Shown: in pieces, positions 53,987 to 61,306 of the stretch
Layout of the letters: the number at the start of each line of letters is the position of its first letter
How positions within the stretch are numbered: position 1 is the first letter of the stretch
DNA from: Nitrosomonadales bacterium
Lineage (GTDB): Bacteria; Pseudomonadota; Gammaproteobacteria; Burkholderiales; Gallionellaceae
Reading direction: 5' to 3'
NCBI GenBank assembly: GCA_016235045.1
Contig: JACRME010000013.1
Coordinates: forward strand, 154,370 to 218,369
Length of the DNA stretch: 64,000 nt
The notes under the pieces: model-generated
Seen by the model: the letters and a program-made list of their open reading frames with translations, nothing else
Databases searched by the model: none
What the model was told of the DNA's origin: nothing
Made by a program: the position numbers and the translations under genes

Positions 53987-54251
53987 ATGGCCACCCTGAT
54001 CCCCTCCCTCGGCGCCGCCCGCTCCGATGCACGCGGCAAGTTGCGTTTCGCCGAACGGCTGAAGGATTGCCTCGAAGACAAGCATAGGCGAGGGATACCG
54101 CATCGTGCGCGGCGTGGCGGGCGCCGGCAAGACGCTGATTCTGGCGTTCCGTGCCGAGCAGATTGCGCGCGCGGCGAAGCTTCCGGTGCTGCTGTTGAGT
54201 TTTGCTAATAAACGCGATTGCGCTCCGCCAAATCTCTCTATGGCTAGCTAG
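53987..54251 (+). pseudogene. Remnant of a helicase-type (NERD/UvrD-like) gene
   Basis: An ATG at 53987 opens MATLIPSLGAARSDARGKLR then FAERLKDCLEDKH, a normal-looking N terminus. Shortly after, a different frame (from 54093) reads GYRIVRGVAGAGKTLILAFR, a P-loop, and RAAKLPVLLLSFANKRD before a stop at 54249. Two fragments of one NTPase joined by a frame change and a large internal loss best explain this. The name is inferred from the P-loop and its context. Confidence 0.6.
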
Positions 54252-54261
54252 TTACGAGTGT

Positions 54262-54297
54262 TCCCTCACCCCAACCCCTCTCCCGGAGGGCGAGGGA
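54262..54297. repeat. Family B single unit after the pseudogene
   Basis: TCCCTCACCCCAACCCCTCT then CCCGGAGGGCGAGGGA is one palindromic unit of the same kind as at 45482. Confidence 0.75.
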
Positions 54298-54371
54298 CTT
54301 ACGGTCGGCGAGCACACCAAGTGCCAAATCACCTTAACCGAGTGAAGACGGCCCGGCCCTGATTGCCTGTA

Positions 54372-54812
54372 TCAGTGACAGCAGCCCCGGAGATTCTCGC
54401 CGCGGTTGCGCATGCTTTCGCCCATCTCGACGAACTGTGCATACAAGATATTGCGCAGACGTTCATCCGCCACGGTCTCTTCCAACGCCTGCTTCATGCA
54501 CATCAGCCACTGATCGCGTTCTTCCGGACCGATGGCATAAGGCATATGGCGGCGTCTCAGCATGGGATGACCGTATTTCTCCACAAAACGCTGCGGACCG
54601 CCCAGCCAGCCGGACAGAAAATCGAAAAACTTGTTGCCGGATTCGGTGAGATCGGCCGGATGAATCTTGCGCGCGGTGTAAGCTTCCGGCAGTTCGTCCA
54701 TCAATTCGTAAAACCGGTCGACCAGTTTGCGAATGGCGGCATCGCCGCCGATGAGTTGGTACGGGGTGACCTTGGGTTGGGTTGCGTCAGGTTGCTCATA
54801 TTCGTCTTGCAT
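54372..54812 (-). CDS. Group II truncated haemoglobin-like protein
   Basis: 146 aa from the ATG at 54812 (MQDEYEQPDATQPKVTPYQL), with AGGGAA 8 bases upstream. Globin core: IGGDAAIRKLVDRFYELMDE, FFDFLSGWLGGPQRFVEKYG, and HPMLRRRHMPYAIG containing the proximal histidine. Typical of group II truncated globins, which bind O2 or NO. A longer start at 54917 lacks family support. The 54813-55033 gap holds nothing recognised. Confidence 0.93.
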   Translation of the reverse strand: MQDEYEQPDATQPKVTPYQLIGGDAAIRKLVDRFYELMDELPEAYTARKIHPADLTESGNKFFDFLSGWLGGPQRFVEKYGHPMLRRRHMPYAIGPEERDQWLMCMKQALEETVADERLRNILYAQFVEMGESMRNRGENLRGCCH

Positions 54813-55033
54813 GTGGTATTTCCCTGGAATTGTGATTATTTCCGGCTCTGCTGAATCGCAGATGGTGGCTGTGCCTTCGCCCGCATGCAGCAAGCGGCGT
54901 GCCAGAGGTTGCCGCAACGCTGCGAGCCCTTATCCATGAGAGTTCCAGACGAGAATCGCGAGTTATATGCCAGCTTGGCAGACGGCGCCTGACATATCTG
55001 TCAAAACTGGCAAGCATGCGCGGCCACGGCAGG

Positions 55034-56110
55034 TCAGTCTTTCGTTTCACGTCGTATCGGCAGATATACGGTAAAGACGCTGCCTTTGCCCGGTTCGCTT
55101 TCAACTTCAATGCGCCCGTGATGTTTTTCGACGATGCCATAAGTGACCGACAAGCCCAGTCCTGTGCCCTTGCCAACCGGCTTGGTCGTAAAGAACGGGT
55201 CGAATATCTTTTCCCGGACTTCGGGCGTCATGCCGCAGCCTGTATCCTGTACGCTGACAGTCACGAAGTCTCCCTTACGACGGGTGTGCAAAGTAATGAC
55301 GCCATGCTCACGAATAGCCTGTGCGGCATTGACCAGCAGATTGAGAAAGACCTGATTCAATTGGGGTGGTAAACACTCGATGTCCGGCAGCTCGGCATAG
55401 TCGCGCGCGACTTCTGCCTTGTACTTGATTTCATTCCAGACCACGTTGAGCGTGCTTTCCAGTCCCTCATGCACGTTTACGGTCTGCCACTCGGCATCGC
55501 CGGGACGTGAGAAGTCGCGCAAGTCCTGAACAATGCGCCGCACTCGCGAGGCGCCTTCAATCGATTCTGTAATCAGCGCAACCATGTCCTCGCGCAAAAA
55601 GGAAATGTCCGCCGCCGATTTTGCCGCTTTCAATTGCTCGCGCAGAGGCGTCGGCAATTCGGGTTCTGTCCTCTCGTACTGATCGAGCAGTTTCAGCAAG
55701 GTGTCGCCGTATTTCTGCAATGTGCCGAGATTGGAATTGACAAAGCCGATGGGATTGTTGATCTCGTGCGCCACTCCTGCAGCCAGTTGACCGATGGAGG
55801 CGAGCTTTTCTGATTGAAACAATTGGTTATGCGCCTCTTCCAGCTTTTTGATAAGTTTGCGCTGCTCCTCACGCTCGCGCGTCAGGTCATGATTGATCCG
55901 TTCATTCTCGCGCAGGGCAGCTTCGAGTTCGGCCGTGCGTCGACGCACCTGGTTTTCCAGGATGACCGCATTCTGGAAAAGTCCAAAGTTGCTCTGTTTG
56001 GCGCCTGTCTCCCGCTCCGCCCGATTGATAAGAGAAGCAACAATCTTGTTCAGGCGGGCAATTTCCGCCCGCAGGGCAATTTCATCGCCTTGAGCGATGT
56101 TATCCGCCAT
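55034..56110 (-). CDS. Histidine kinase partnered with the FIST sensor
   Basis: 358 aa from the ATG at 56110, 6 bases after AGGAGG; an upstream ATG at 56137 is less likely. A coiled-coil N-terminal part ([40 protein letters not shown]) leads to the H box [17 protein letters not shown] (His near residue 115) and the ATPase motifs [35 protein letters not shown] and [18 protein letters not shown]. There is no transmembrane segment, so it is cytoplasmic. It overlaps the FIST gene by 11 bases. No response regulator is adjacent. Confidence 0.92.
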   Translation of the reverse strand: MADNIAQGDEIALRAEIARLNKIVASLINRAERETGAKQSNFGLFQNAVILENQVRRRTAELEAALRENERINHDLTREREEQRKLIKKLEEAHNQLFQSEKLASIGQLAAGVAHEINNPIGFVNSNLGTLQKYGDTLLKLLDQYERTEPELPTPLREQLKAAKSAADISFLREDMVALITESIEGASRVRRIVQDLRDFSRPGDAEWQTVNVHEGLESTLNVVWNEIKYKAEVARDYAELPDIECLPPQLNQVFLNLLVNAAQAIREHGVITLHTRRKGDFVTVSVQDTGCGMTPEVREKIFDPFFTTKPVGKGTGLGLSVTYGIVEKHHGRIEVESEPGKGSVFTVYLPIRRETKD

Positions 56111-57248
56111 TCCTGCCTCCTGCGCGGCCGATGGCAATCCCGGTCAACGTCTGGTTGATATGAACACCGCCCACCTGCTCTCCGTAAGTGCTGAAACCGA
56201 CCGCCTTGTGACGCTTGAACATTTCGCCCGCTTCATTCTTCGTCCCGTTGCGCGTCACTTCAAGATTGCGGAGAATGCAATCGCAGACCAACATGACCTC
56301 AACGCCGCCCAGTTCGCGCTCGACTTCATCCAGCACAGCTTCCGTCTTCTTCAACAAATCGACACCGTGTGCCACACGCAGCACGACACCATCATCGATC
56401 GCGCAATAGAATGTCAGGCTGCCATCCGGGTTTGCATGCTGAATTGAGCGAACGTAATCCGTTCCATCGATCACCACCACCACCGGCCAATTGGCAAAAT
56501 GGTCTGGCACCAGCTTGTCCGGACTCACGCCAATCAGGCGGGCGTATTCGTCGACCGCGGGAAGACCGTTGATTTCCCGCACGATACGCCGAGCCGCATC
56601 CACTTCGGTAACCACGAGCCGCTCTCCATCCGCAAGGAAATGCTGGGTGCGCAGAATATGAAAAGGCAGCGAAGTTGAAAGCAACAAAAGCACGGCGCTA
56701 TCCGTATGAAAACTCCCGTCATGGAAGACCCATGTGCGCTCAAATTTGAGATCATCGCCTGCCGATCCTCCAAACATGGGCACTGCCCCCAATCCATCCT
56801 GAAATGCATGCGACACCGGCTCTTCCCGCATTGACAGGCCGTCAATCAGCAGCATGCCAAAAACATTCCCGGTTTTTTGGCGCGCCACCAGATTTTCCAA
56901 TAGCCCCTCGGCGAACTCTCGCCCGGCAACCATCTCGAAGCTCTGCAGCGCGTCAAAACGGCCTGCTTCCGCGACAAACTCCGAAGAAGAAAAACTGACC
57001 CCTGACAGGCTATGCGTCTGGTAACCCTCGGGCCCAATCTCGCCGGCAGTGGTACAGCCAACCGCCGTCACGCCGGGAAAATGGCGCTTGATTTCGTTTG
57101 CCAGGACATCGAGATCGTAGCTGGGTGAACAAAAGAAGAGCACAGCGGCCATTTCCGGTTGTGCCACTTGGGCGTGGAAAGCTGCAACAGCCTCCCGGGC
57201 ATCAGTGGCAACCGTGTGTCCCTGACGTATGCGATTTCCGGATTCCAT
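56100..57248 (-). CDS. FIST-domain sensor protein
   Basis: 382 aa from the ATG at 57248 (MESGNRIRQGHTVATDAREA), after AAGGAGG. FIST_N: VLFFCSPSYDLDVLANEIKR and VTAVGCTTAGEIGPEGYQTH; GSAGDDLKFERTWVFHDGSF is the typical mid motif. FIST_C includes SLTFYCAIDDGVVLRVAHGV, VMLVCDCILRNLEVTRNGTK and AVGFSTYGEQVGGVHINQT. FIST modules bind small ligands for signalling; the overlapping kinase is the likely output. Confidence 0.9.
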   Translation of the reverse strand: MESGNRIRQGHTVATDAREAVAAFHAQVAQPEMAAVLFFCSPSYDLDVLANEIKRHFPGVTAVGCTTAGEIGPEGYQTHSLSGVSFSSSEFVAEAGRFDALQSFEMVAGREFAEGLLENLVARQKTGNVFGMLLIDGLSMREEPVSHAFQDGLGAVPMFGGSAGDDLKFERTWVFHDGSFHTDSAVLLLLSTSLPFHILRTQHFLADGERLVVTEVDAARRIVREINGLPAVDEYARLIGVSPDKLVPDHFANWPVVVVIDGTDYVRSIQHANPDGSLTFYCAIDDGVVLRVAHGVDLLKKTEAVLDEVERELGGVEVMLVCDCILRNLEVTRNGTKNEAGEMFKRHKAVGFSTYGEQVGGVHINQTLTGIAIGRAGGRNGG

Positions 57249-57320
57249 GTGCGTCCTCCTTGCCAACAATTAGCCATGCGTTGGAACATCTGCACAGTAC
57301 AGCCAATAAACGGAACGGCC

Positions 57321-57343
57321 GCCTGGGGACACTATCCCCAGGC
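57321..57343. promoter_or_regulatory. 9-base hairpin upstream of the FIST gene
   Basis: GCCTGGGGA (57321-57329) and TCCCCAGGC (57335-57343) pair perfectly around CACTA. It lies in the 269-base gap between the CZB-like gene end and the FIST start, so it may terminate the former or regulate the latter. No T-run. Confidence 0.4.
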
Positions 57344-57517
57344 TGGAGACAAGTCAATGATGGGCTCTGTGCGTAATGGAATAGTTGTGCAGCCGAGAAC
57401 TGGAGCGGACGCTTGCCATCTGGCTGGAAGCGGTAGCCGGGGCGGCCTGCTGTAATTCCCCGTTTGCCTCGCCGATGCGACGAGCGGAACCCGCGGGCTT
57501 CCCTTCCGATTAAGCGC

Positions 57518-57964
57518 TTATTGGTTGTACCCGCATTCAACGTGCAACGCCGCCAGTGCCGTCTGAAAATTGCTTGAGGCGCTTTCGAAGTCCAGCGTTG
57601 ATTGTACGACTTCCGAAACCGGTTCAGTCATGTCCATTTTTGTACGCAATATCGATTGAGCGGCGCGCTCATGAAATTCTTCGCAGCGTTTGCACACTGA
57701 ATCGAGCAATTTGCGATTTGCGCATTCTTTGACATTCTCGCTGTGCAACCACTGGGCCACGTGGCATTCGACATAGCAGGTCAGAGGTAAATCGGGAATT
57801 TCCTTCGTCCGGGCACACTGGTAATCCTTCAGCCTGGCAATATGATCGAGATGTTCCAGTATTGCCTTGATGCCATTGAATGATTGAATTGTGGAGCCTT
57901 TACCGCTTGACTCCGACTCAGAGCCAGCCCCGTCCGGAAACGTGTTCCATGGTGAAAGTCCCAT
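57518..57964 (-). CDS. Small CZB-like (chemoreceptor zinc-binding) protein
   Basis: 148 aa, no signal peptide. HLDHIARLKDYQCARTKEIP, CHVAQWLHSENVKE and KLLDSVCKRCEEFHERAAQS have the layout of the CZB zinc-binding domain (H..., CxxxxWL, and FHxxA). It has extra cysteines. Alone, it would be a free-standing zinc or redox sensor, and its place next to a FIST/kinase pair suggests signalling. Family call is by pattern only. Confidence 0.5.
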   Translation of the reverse strand: MGLSPWNTFPDGAGSESESSGKGSTIQSFNGIKAILEHLDHIARLKDYQCARTKEIPDLPLTCYVECHVAQWLHSENVKECANRKLLDSVCKRCEEFHERAAQSILRTKMDMTEPVSEVVQSTLDFESASSNFQTALAALHVECGYNQ

Positions 57965-58030
57965 CTCCTGCCCCCGATGTAGTGAATTATTGTTGTTAGC
58001 GGGGAGAATTCTGACGGATTTTCCCCGCTT

Positions 58031-58047
58031 GAGTATCAGTGATACTC
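58031..58047. promoter_or_regulatory. Perfect 17-base palindrome upstream of the CZB-like gene
   Basis: GAGTATCA, G, TGATACTC: an 8+1+8 palindrome 67 bases before the CZB-like start codon, suited to a dimeric repressor. It lies in the 190-base gap before the S24-like gene end, and no other signal was seen there. Confidence 0.5.
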
Positions 58048-58154
58048 TCAGTAGGCACTAGGCGAATATGGGAATTACGCATCGGAGTTTGTCCTATGCT
58101 TTTGGCTGACCCAAGTTGCTGGCGCACGAAAACCGAAGCCGCACCTTTGAGTAC

Positions 58155-58550
58155 TCAGTGGGCCGAATGCGACACGTAGTATTTGACCGACTTGCGTGAG
58201 CCGGGCTTCTTCTTGTGGGTGACCACGCCCTTGATCGCATCCCGACCGGAAATCTCAATATCGGGGAAAGCAGGGTTGAGCGCATGCAATCGCCAGCCGC
58301 CCCGGTCATCGCGCCCGAGCTGCCTGAAGATGAATTCCCCGTTCACCGAACCGATCACGAACGAGCCATCCGTTGCCGGCGCCCCCATCTCGATGACCAG
58401 TATCTCCCCCTCGATGAACTCCGGCGCCATGCTGTCGCCCAGCACCATCAGCGCGACGATCTCGTTGCCGGAACAGTTGCTGTCGGTCATGGCGTCTTCC
58501 CGTGCGGTGGCGGAAACGACGGGGATGTTGATTGGCTTGCGCGGTTGCAT
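58155..58550 (-). CDS. LexA/S24-like protein lacking a DNA-binding domain
   Basis: 131 aa from the ATG at 58550 (MQPRKPINIPVVSATAREDA); an in-frame ATG at 58490 preceded by GGGAAG gives 111 aa. LMVLGDSMAPEFIEGEILVI has the S24 nucleophile Ser-Met pair. Where LexA-like peptidases carry the catalytic Lys, this reads GEFIFRQLG with Arg. So it may be inactive or use another base. No HTH precedes the domain. Confidence 0.75.
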   Translation of the reverse strand: MQPRKPINIPVVSATAREDAMTDSNCSGNEIVALMVLGDSMAPEFIEGEILVIEMGAPATDGSFVIGSVNGEFIFRQLGRDDRGGWRLHALNPAFPDIEISGRDAIKGVVTHKKKPGSRKSVKYYVSHSAH

Positions 58551-58772
58551 GAGAAGAGTTCCGAAATTTAGGGCTGGATGATAGCGCCAAATCGCAAGCG
58601 GATGAACTGGCTCACGCAACCGGCCTGAATCATTGGAGCAACCGACAAGGATCGGTATCCCGATAGTCCTGACGTCATCGAAAGTTGGGGAAACAGACCC
58701 GGAACCTACCGGCTCACCCCATCTTCGCCTATGATTGCAATAACCCCCGCCCGCAAACCGAAGGAGTGAGCA

Positions 58773-59225
58773 ATGGCCGATGAATCGTTAACCGAGAATC
58801 TGAAGATCGAGCAGTACAAAGCCTACATGCAAGACGTGGCCAACATCGGCTCAAGACATGAGACCGCGAGGGGGTTCTATCTCTCGGTTCTTTCTGCGCT
58901 GCTCGCCTTCGTCGCCCTGGCCGGCAAGGACGGCCCGCTTAGCGGCATCGGTTCCAACCTTTTCATCGTCATCAGCCTTGGCGCCATTGCCATTTGCATC
59001 CTCTGGTTCCTGAACACGCTGTCGTTTTCCGCTTTGTATGGCGCCAAGCTTGGGCAATTGCACAAAATGGAAGAAGTGCTCCCGTTCAAGAATTTCACCG
59101 ACGAGTACAAGGTGCTGAAAAAGAACTGGAGATACATCCGGCTCACCACGGTTGAATGCTTTGTCGCAGGCGTTTTTGCCATACTGTTCACAGTCGCGCT
59201 GGCGTTGAACTGGTGTGCACGGTAG
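58773..59225 (+). CDS. Small membrane protein, RipA/SLATT-like
   Basis: 150 aa. GAAGGAG precedes the ATG. An N-terminal helix (LKIEQYKAYMQDVANIGSRH) leads to three hydrophobic segments (FYLSVLSALLAFVALAG, LFIVISLGAIAICILWFLNT, ECFVAGVFAILFTVALALNW); between them, MEEVLPFKNFTDEYKVLKK. The layout resembles small RipA-family or SLATT-type membrane proteins. The pore or effector role is speculative; the gene itself is well supported. Confidence 0.6.
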   Translation: MADESLTENLKIEQYKAYMQDVANIGSRHETARGFYLSVLSALLAFVALAGKDGPLSGIGSNLFIVISLGAIAICILWFLNTLSFSALYGAKLGQLHKMEEVLPFKNFTDEYKVLKKNWRYIRLTTVECFVAGVFAILFTVALALNWCAR

Positions 59226-59286
59226 TCATCGGAGAAAACGCGCTACATTCCGAATCTTCACCCCGGTCGTTGAACGAGGGACACAA

Positions 59287-60699
59287 ATGCCAAACACCCG
59301 CAGTGAACATCGCCCCAAACCGTTTCTGAAATATTCGGCAACGTTGCTGGTGGTTGCGCTGCTTGCTTACGCCGCCTTTCTTGTCTCGCAGTCCTGGCGG
59401 GTAGCCAAGTCCGAGCAGGCCGGCCAGTTGGCGACGATTGCCGCGCTGAGCGGGAACTCGATCGATATCTACTTTACCCAGTTGGGAATCGGCATGCAGA
59501 GCCTGGGTGCGGAGTTGTCCGTCATGCACAAGAAGCCCGATCTCGACCGCGCATTTTCTCTGGTCTGGCGGTTTCAGAGCCTGCACACCGAGTTGCGCAA
59601 TGTGATGCTGATCCGCAGCGATGGCCAGATTTTGCTGACCGGGGCAACGCCAAACCGGCCGGACCTGCCCACGCTCGCCGCTGATCCCGCATTCGGCAAG
59701 ATTCGCGACGAACTGCAGCAGGGGCCGCCCTTCGCCATTGGCCGCCCGGTCATGGGATATATAGACAAGAACTGGATCGTTTCTGCACGCTATGCCGTGA
59801 TGGATCCCGCGGGCAGGCTGGCCTACATCGTCAGCGCCAACCTGCCGGTCGATATGCTGCAACGCTACTGGATAGATTCGATTACCCCCGGCGTCACCGC
59901 ACTGGGTCTGGTACGCGATGACGGATACCTGGTGAGCCGCTATCCCGAACCGGATGCCTCCAGCCAGGACAAGCTGTATGGCAAGCCGGTCGAGGGTGCG
60001 ATGGCCGATTATCTGCGCGCAAATAATCGCCCGCAGCAGGGGCTGGTCGAATTGCGCAACAGCAAAGGCAAGACCACGGCTTTGCTGGCGATGCGCCGCC
60101 TGCAGCACTATCCGCTCACGCTGTTTGTCGAAATGCCCGTGACGGAGGTCAAGGCCGCGTGGTGGCAGGAAATGCATGCGCCCTACTTCCTGATGGCGCT
60201 GGCGCTGGCATGCACATTCGCTTTTTATGGCCTAAGGAACCGGCGCCGCGCATGGACGGTGGAAAAGCGCCGCGAGGAACTGCGGCGCAGCTACGAACAC
60301 GCCCTGCGCGACCGCAGTCCGAACGAAGTCTTCATGTTCGATACCGACACATTGCAGATCACCTATGCCAACGATTACGCGCTGGAAAATCTGGGTTTTA
60401 CGCTGGCGCAATTGCAGAAGAAAAACATACTTGAATTGCACCCGGAATCGGGCGTCGAATCCTTTGGGGCGAGAATCGACATGTTGCGCCTGGGCGAGCG
60501 GGAGTCGATCACCTATCGGACAGAGCAGGTGCGCGAGAATGGCAGCAGCTATCCGGTGGAGGTGAACCTGCAATTGATCAAGTCGGACGACGGGGAAGAA
60601 AGGTTTCTGGCGATCGTGCATGACATCGGCGCACTCAAGCAGGCCGAGGAGAACATCCAAAAATTCAATGCACCGGTCGAGCGGCGCGGTGGCAGGTAG
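59287..60699 (+). CDS. Cache-type sensor with PAS domain but no output domain
   Basis: 470 aa from the ATG at 59287, with GAGGGA 7 bases before. A helix (KYSATLLVVALLAYAAFLVS), a dCache-like periplasmic region (SLHTELRNVMLIRSDGQILL, NWIVSARYAVMDPAGRLAYI), a second helix (FLMALALACTFAFYGL) and a cytoplasmic PAS (VFMFDTDTLQITYANDYALE). It ends ALKQAEENIQKFNAPVERR and stops where a GGDEF or kinase domain normally follows. A family C repeat begins 12 bases after the stop. Confidence 0.82.
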   Translation: MPNTRSEHRPKPFLKYSATLLVVALLAYAAFLVSQSWRVAKSEQAGQLATIAALSGNSIDIYFTQLGIGMQSLGAELSVMHKKPDLDRAFSLVWRFQSLHTELRNVMLIRSDGQILLTGATPNRPDLPTLAADPAFGKIRDELQQGPPFAIGRPVMGYIDKNWIVSARYAVMDPAGRLAYIVSANLPVDMLQRYWIDSITPGVTALGLVRDDGYLVSRYPEPDASSQDKLYGKPVEGAMADYLRANNRPQQGLVELRNSKGKTTALLAMRRLQHYPLTLFVEMPVTEVKAAWWQEMHAPYFLMALALACTFAFYGLRNRRRAWTVEKRREELRRSYEHALRDRSPNEVFMFDTDTLQITYANDYALENLGFTLAQLQKKNILELHPESGVESFGARIDMLRLGERESITYRTEQVRENGSSYPVEVNLQLIKSDDGEERFLAIVHDIGALKQAEENIQKFNAPVERRGGR

Positions 60700-60710
60700 G
60701 GGGCAGTACG

Positions 60711-60797
60711 GTAGGGTGCGCTTGCGCACCAGTTGGCTGTGTACAAATTCAAATCCGCCCTCCCCGATAATCAAATAGGTCGCAAGCGCACCCTGCA
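60711..60797. repeat. Family C inverted pair after the Cache-PAS gene
   Basis: GTAGGGTGCGCTTGCGCACC opens the element and GGTCGCAAGCGCACCCTGCA closes it, about 50 bases apart, in inverted orientation. Same family as 5197 and 33504. Confidence 0.75.
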
Positions 60798-60836
60798 ACT
60801 ACAACCAGCAAACAGGGCTTACTTTGAGTCGTCCAT

Positions 60837-61166
60837 ATGAAAAGCGTATATGAAGCCTCCTCCGGGCTGGATGCCCACATGGTGCTGAACCTGCTTGAGC
60901 AGCGCGGCATTTCAGGACGTGTCGAGGGGGAGTATTTGCAGGGAGGCATCGGCGAACTTTCGGCGATGGGCTTTGTGCGCGTGCTGGTTGACGACGACGA
61001 TTACGTTCTGTCCATGCAAATAATCCGCGAGTGGGAAGCCATACAGCCGCCCGGGGAAAAACCCGAACCGGAAACAAGCGCTTCGATGGCACTCCGAACC
61101 TTCGTTGCCGGGGTCTTCGTGGGTGCGCTGATCATGTATTGGTTGCTGAAAGTACTGGCCGCCTGA
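60837..61166 (+). CDS. DUF2007-type protein with a membrane tail
   Basis: 109 aa. The N-terminal ferredoxin-like fold (MKSVYEASSGLDAHMVLNLL, EQRGISGRVEGEYLQGGIGE, VRVLVDDDDYVLSMQII) is DUF2007, a putative signal-transducing domain. A C-terminal helix (FVAGVFVGALIMYWLL) anchors it in the membrane. Confidence 0.8.
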   Translation: MKSVYEASSGLDAHMVLNLLEQRGISGRVEGEYLQGGIGELSAMGFVRVLVDDDDYVLSMQIIREWEAIQPPGEKPEPETSASMALRTFVAGVFVGALIMYWLLKVLAA

Positions 61167-61306
61167 TTCAATCGTCATCCGCAAGGGGTGCGCCGTGGTT
61201 GTTCCCATAAGCCCCATTGGCAGTCCGGTTACCGGGGAAGCAGCTTGAGTTTTGTTGAACCGTATATCCGGTTCTTGTTGTCTAACGCCGAAAGGCGGAG
61301 GACGAA

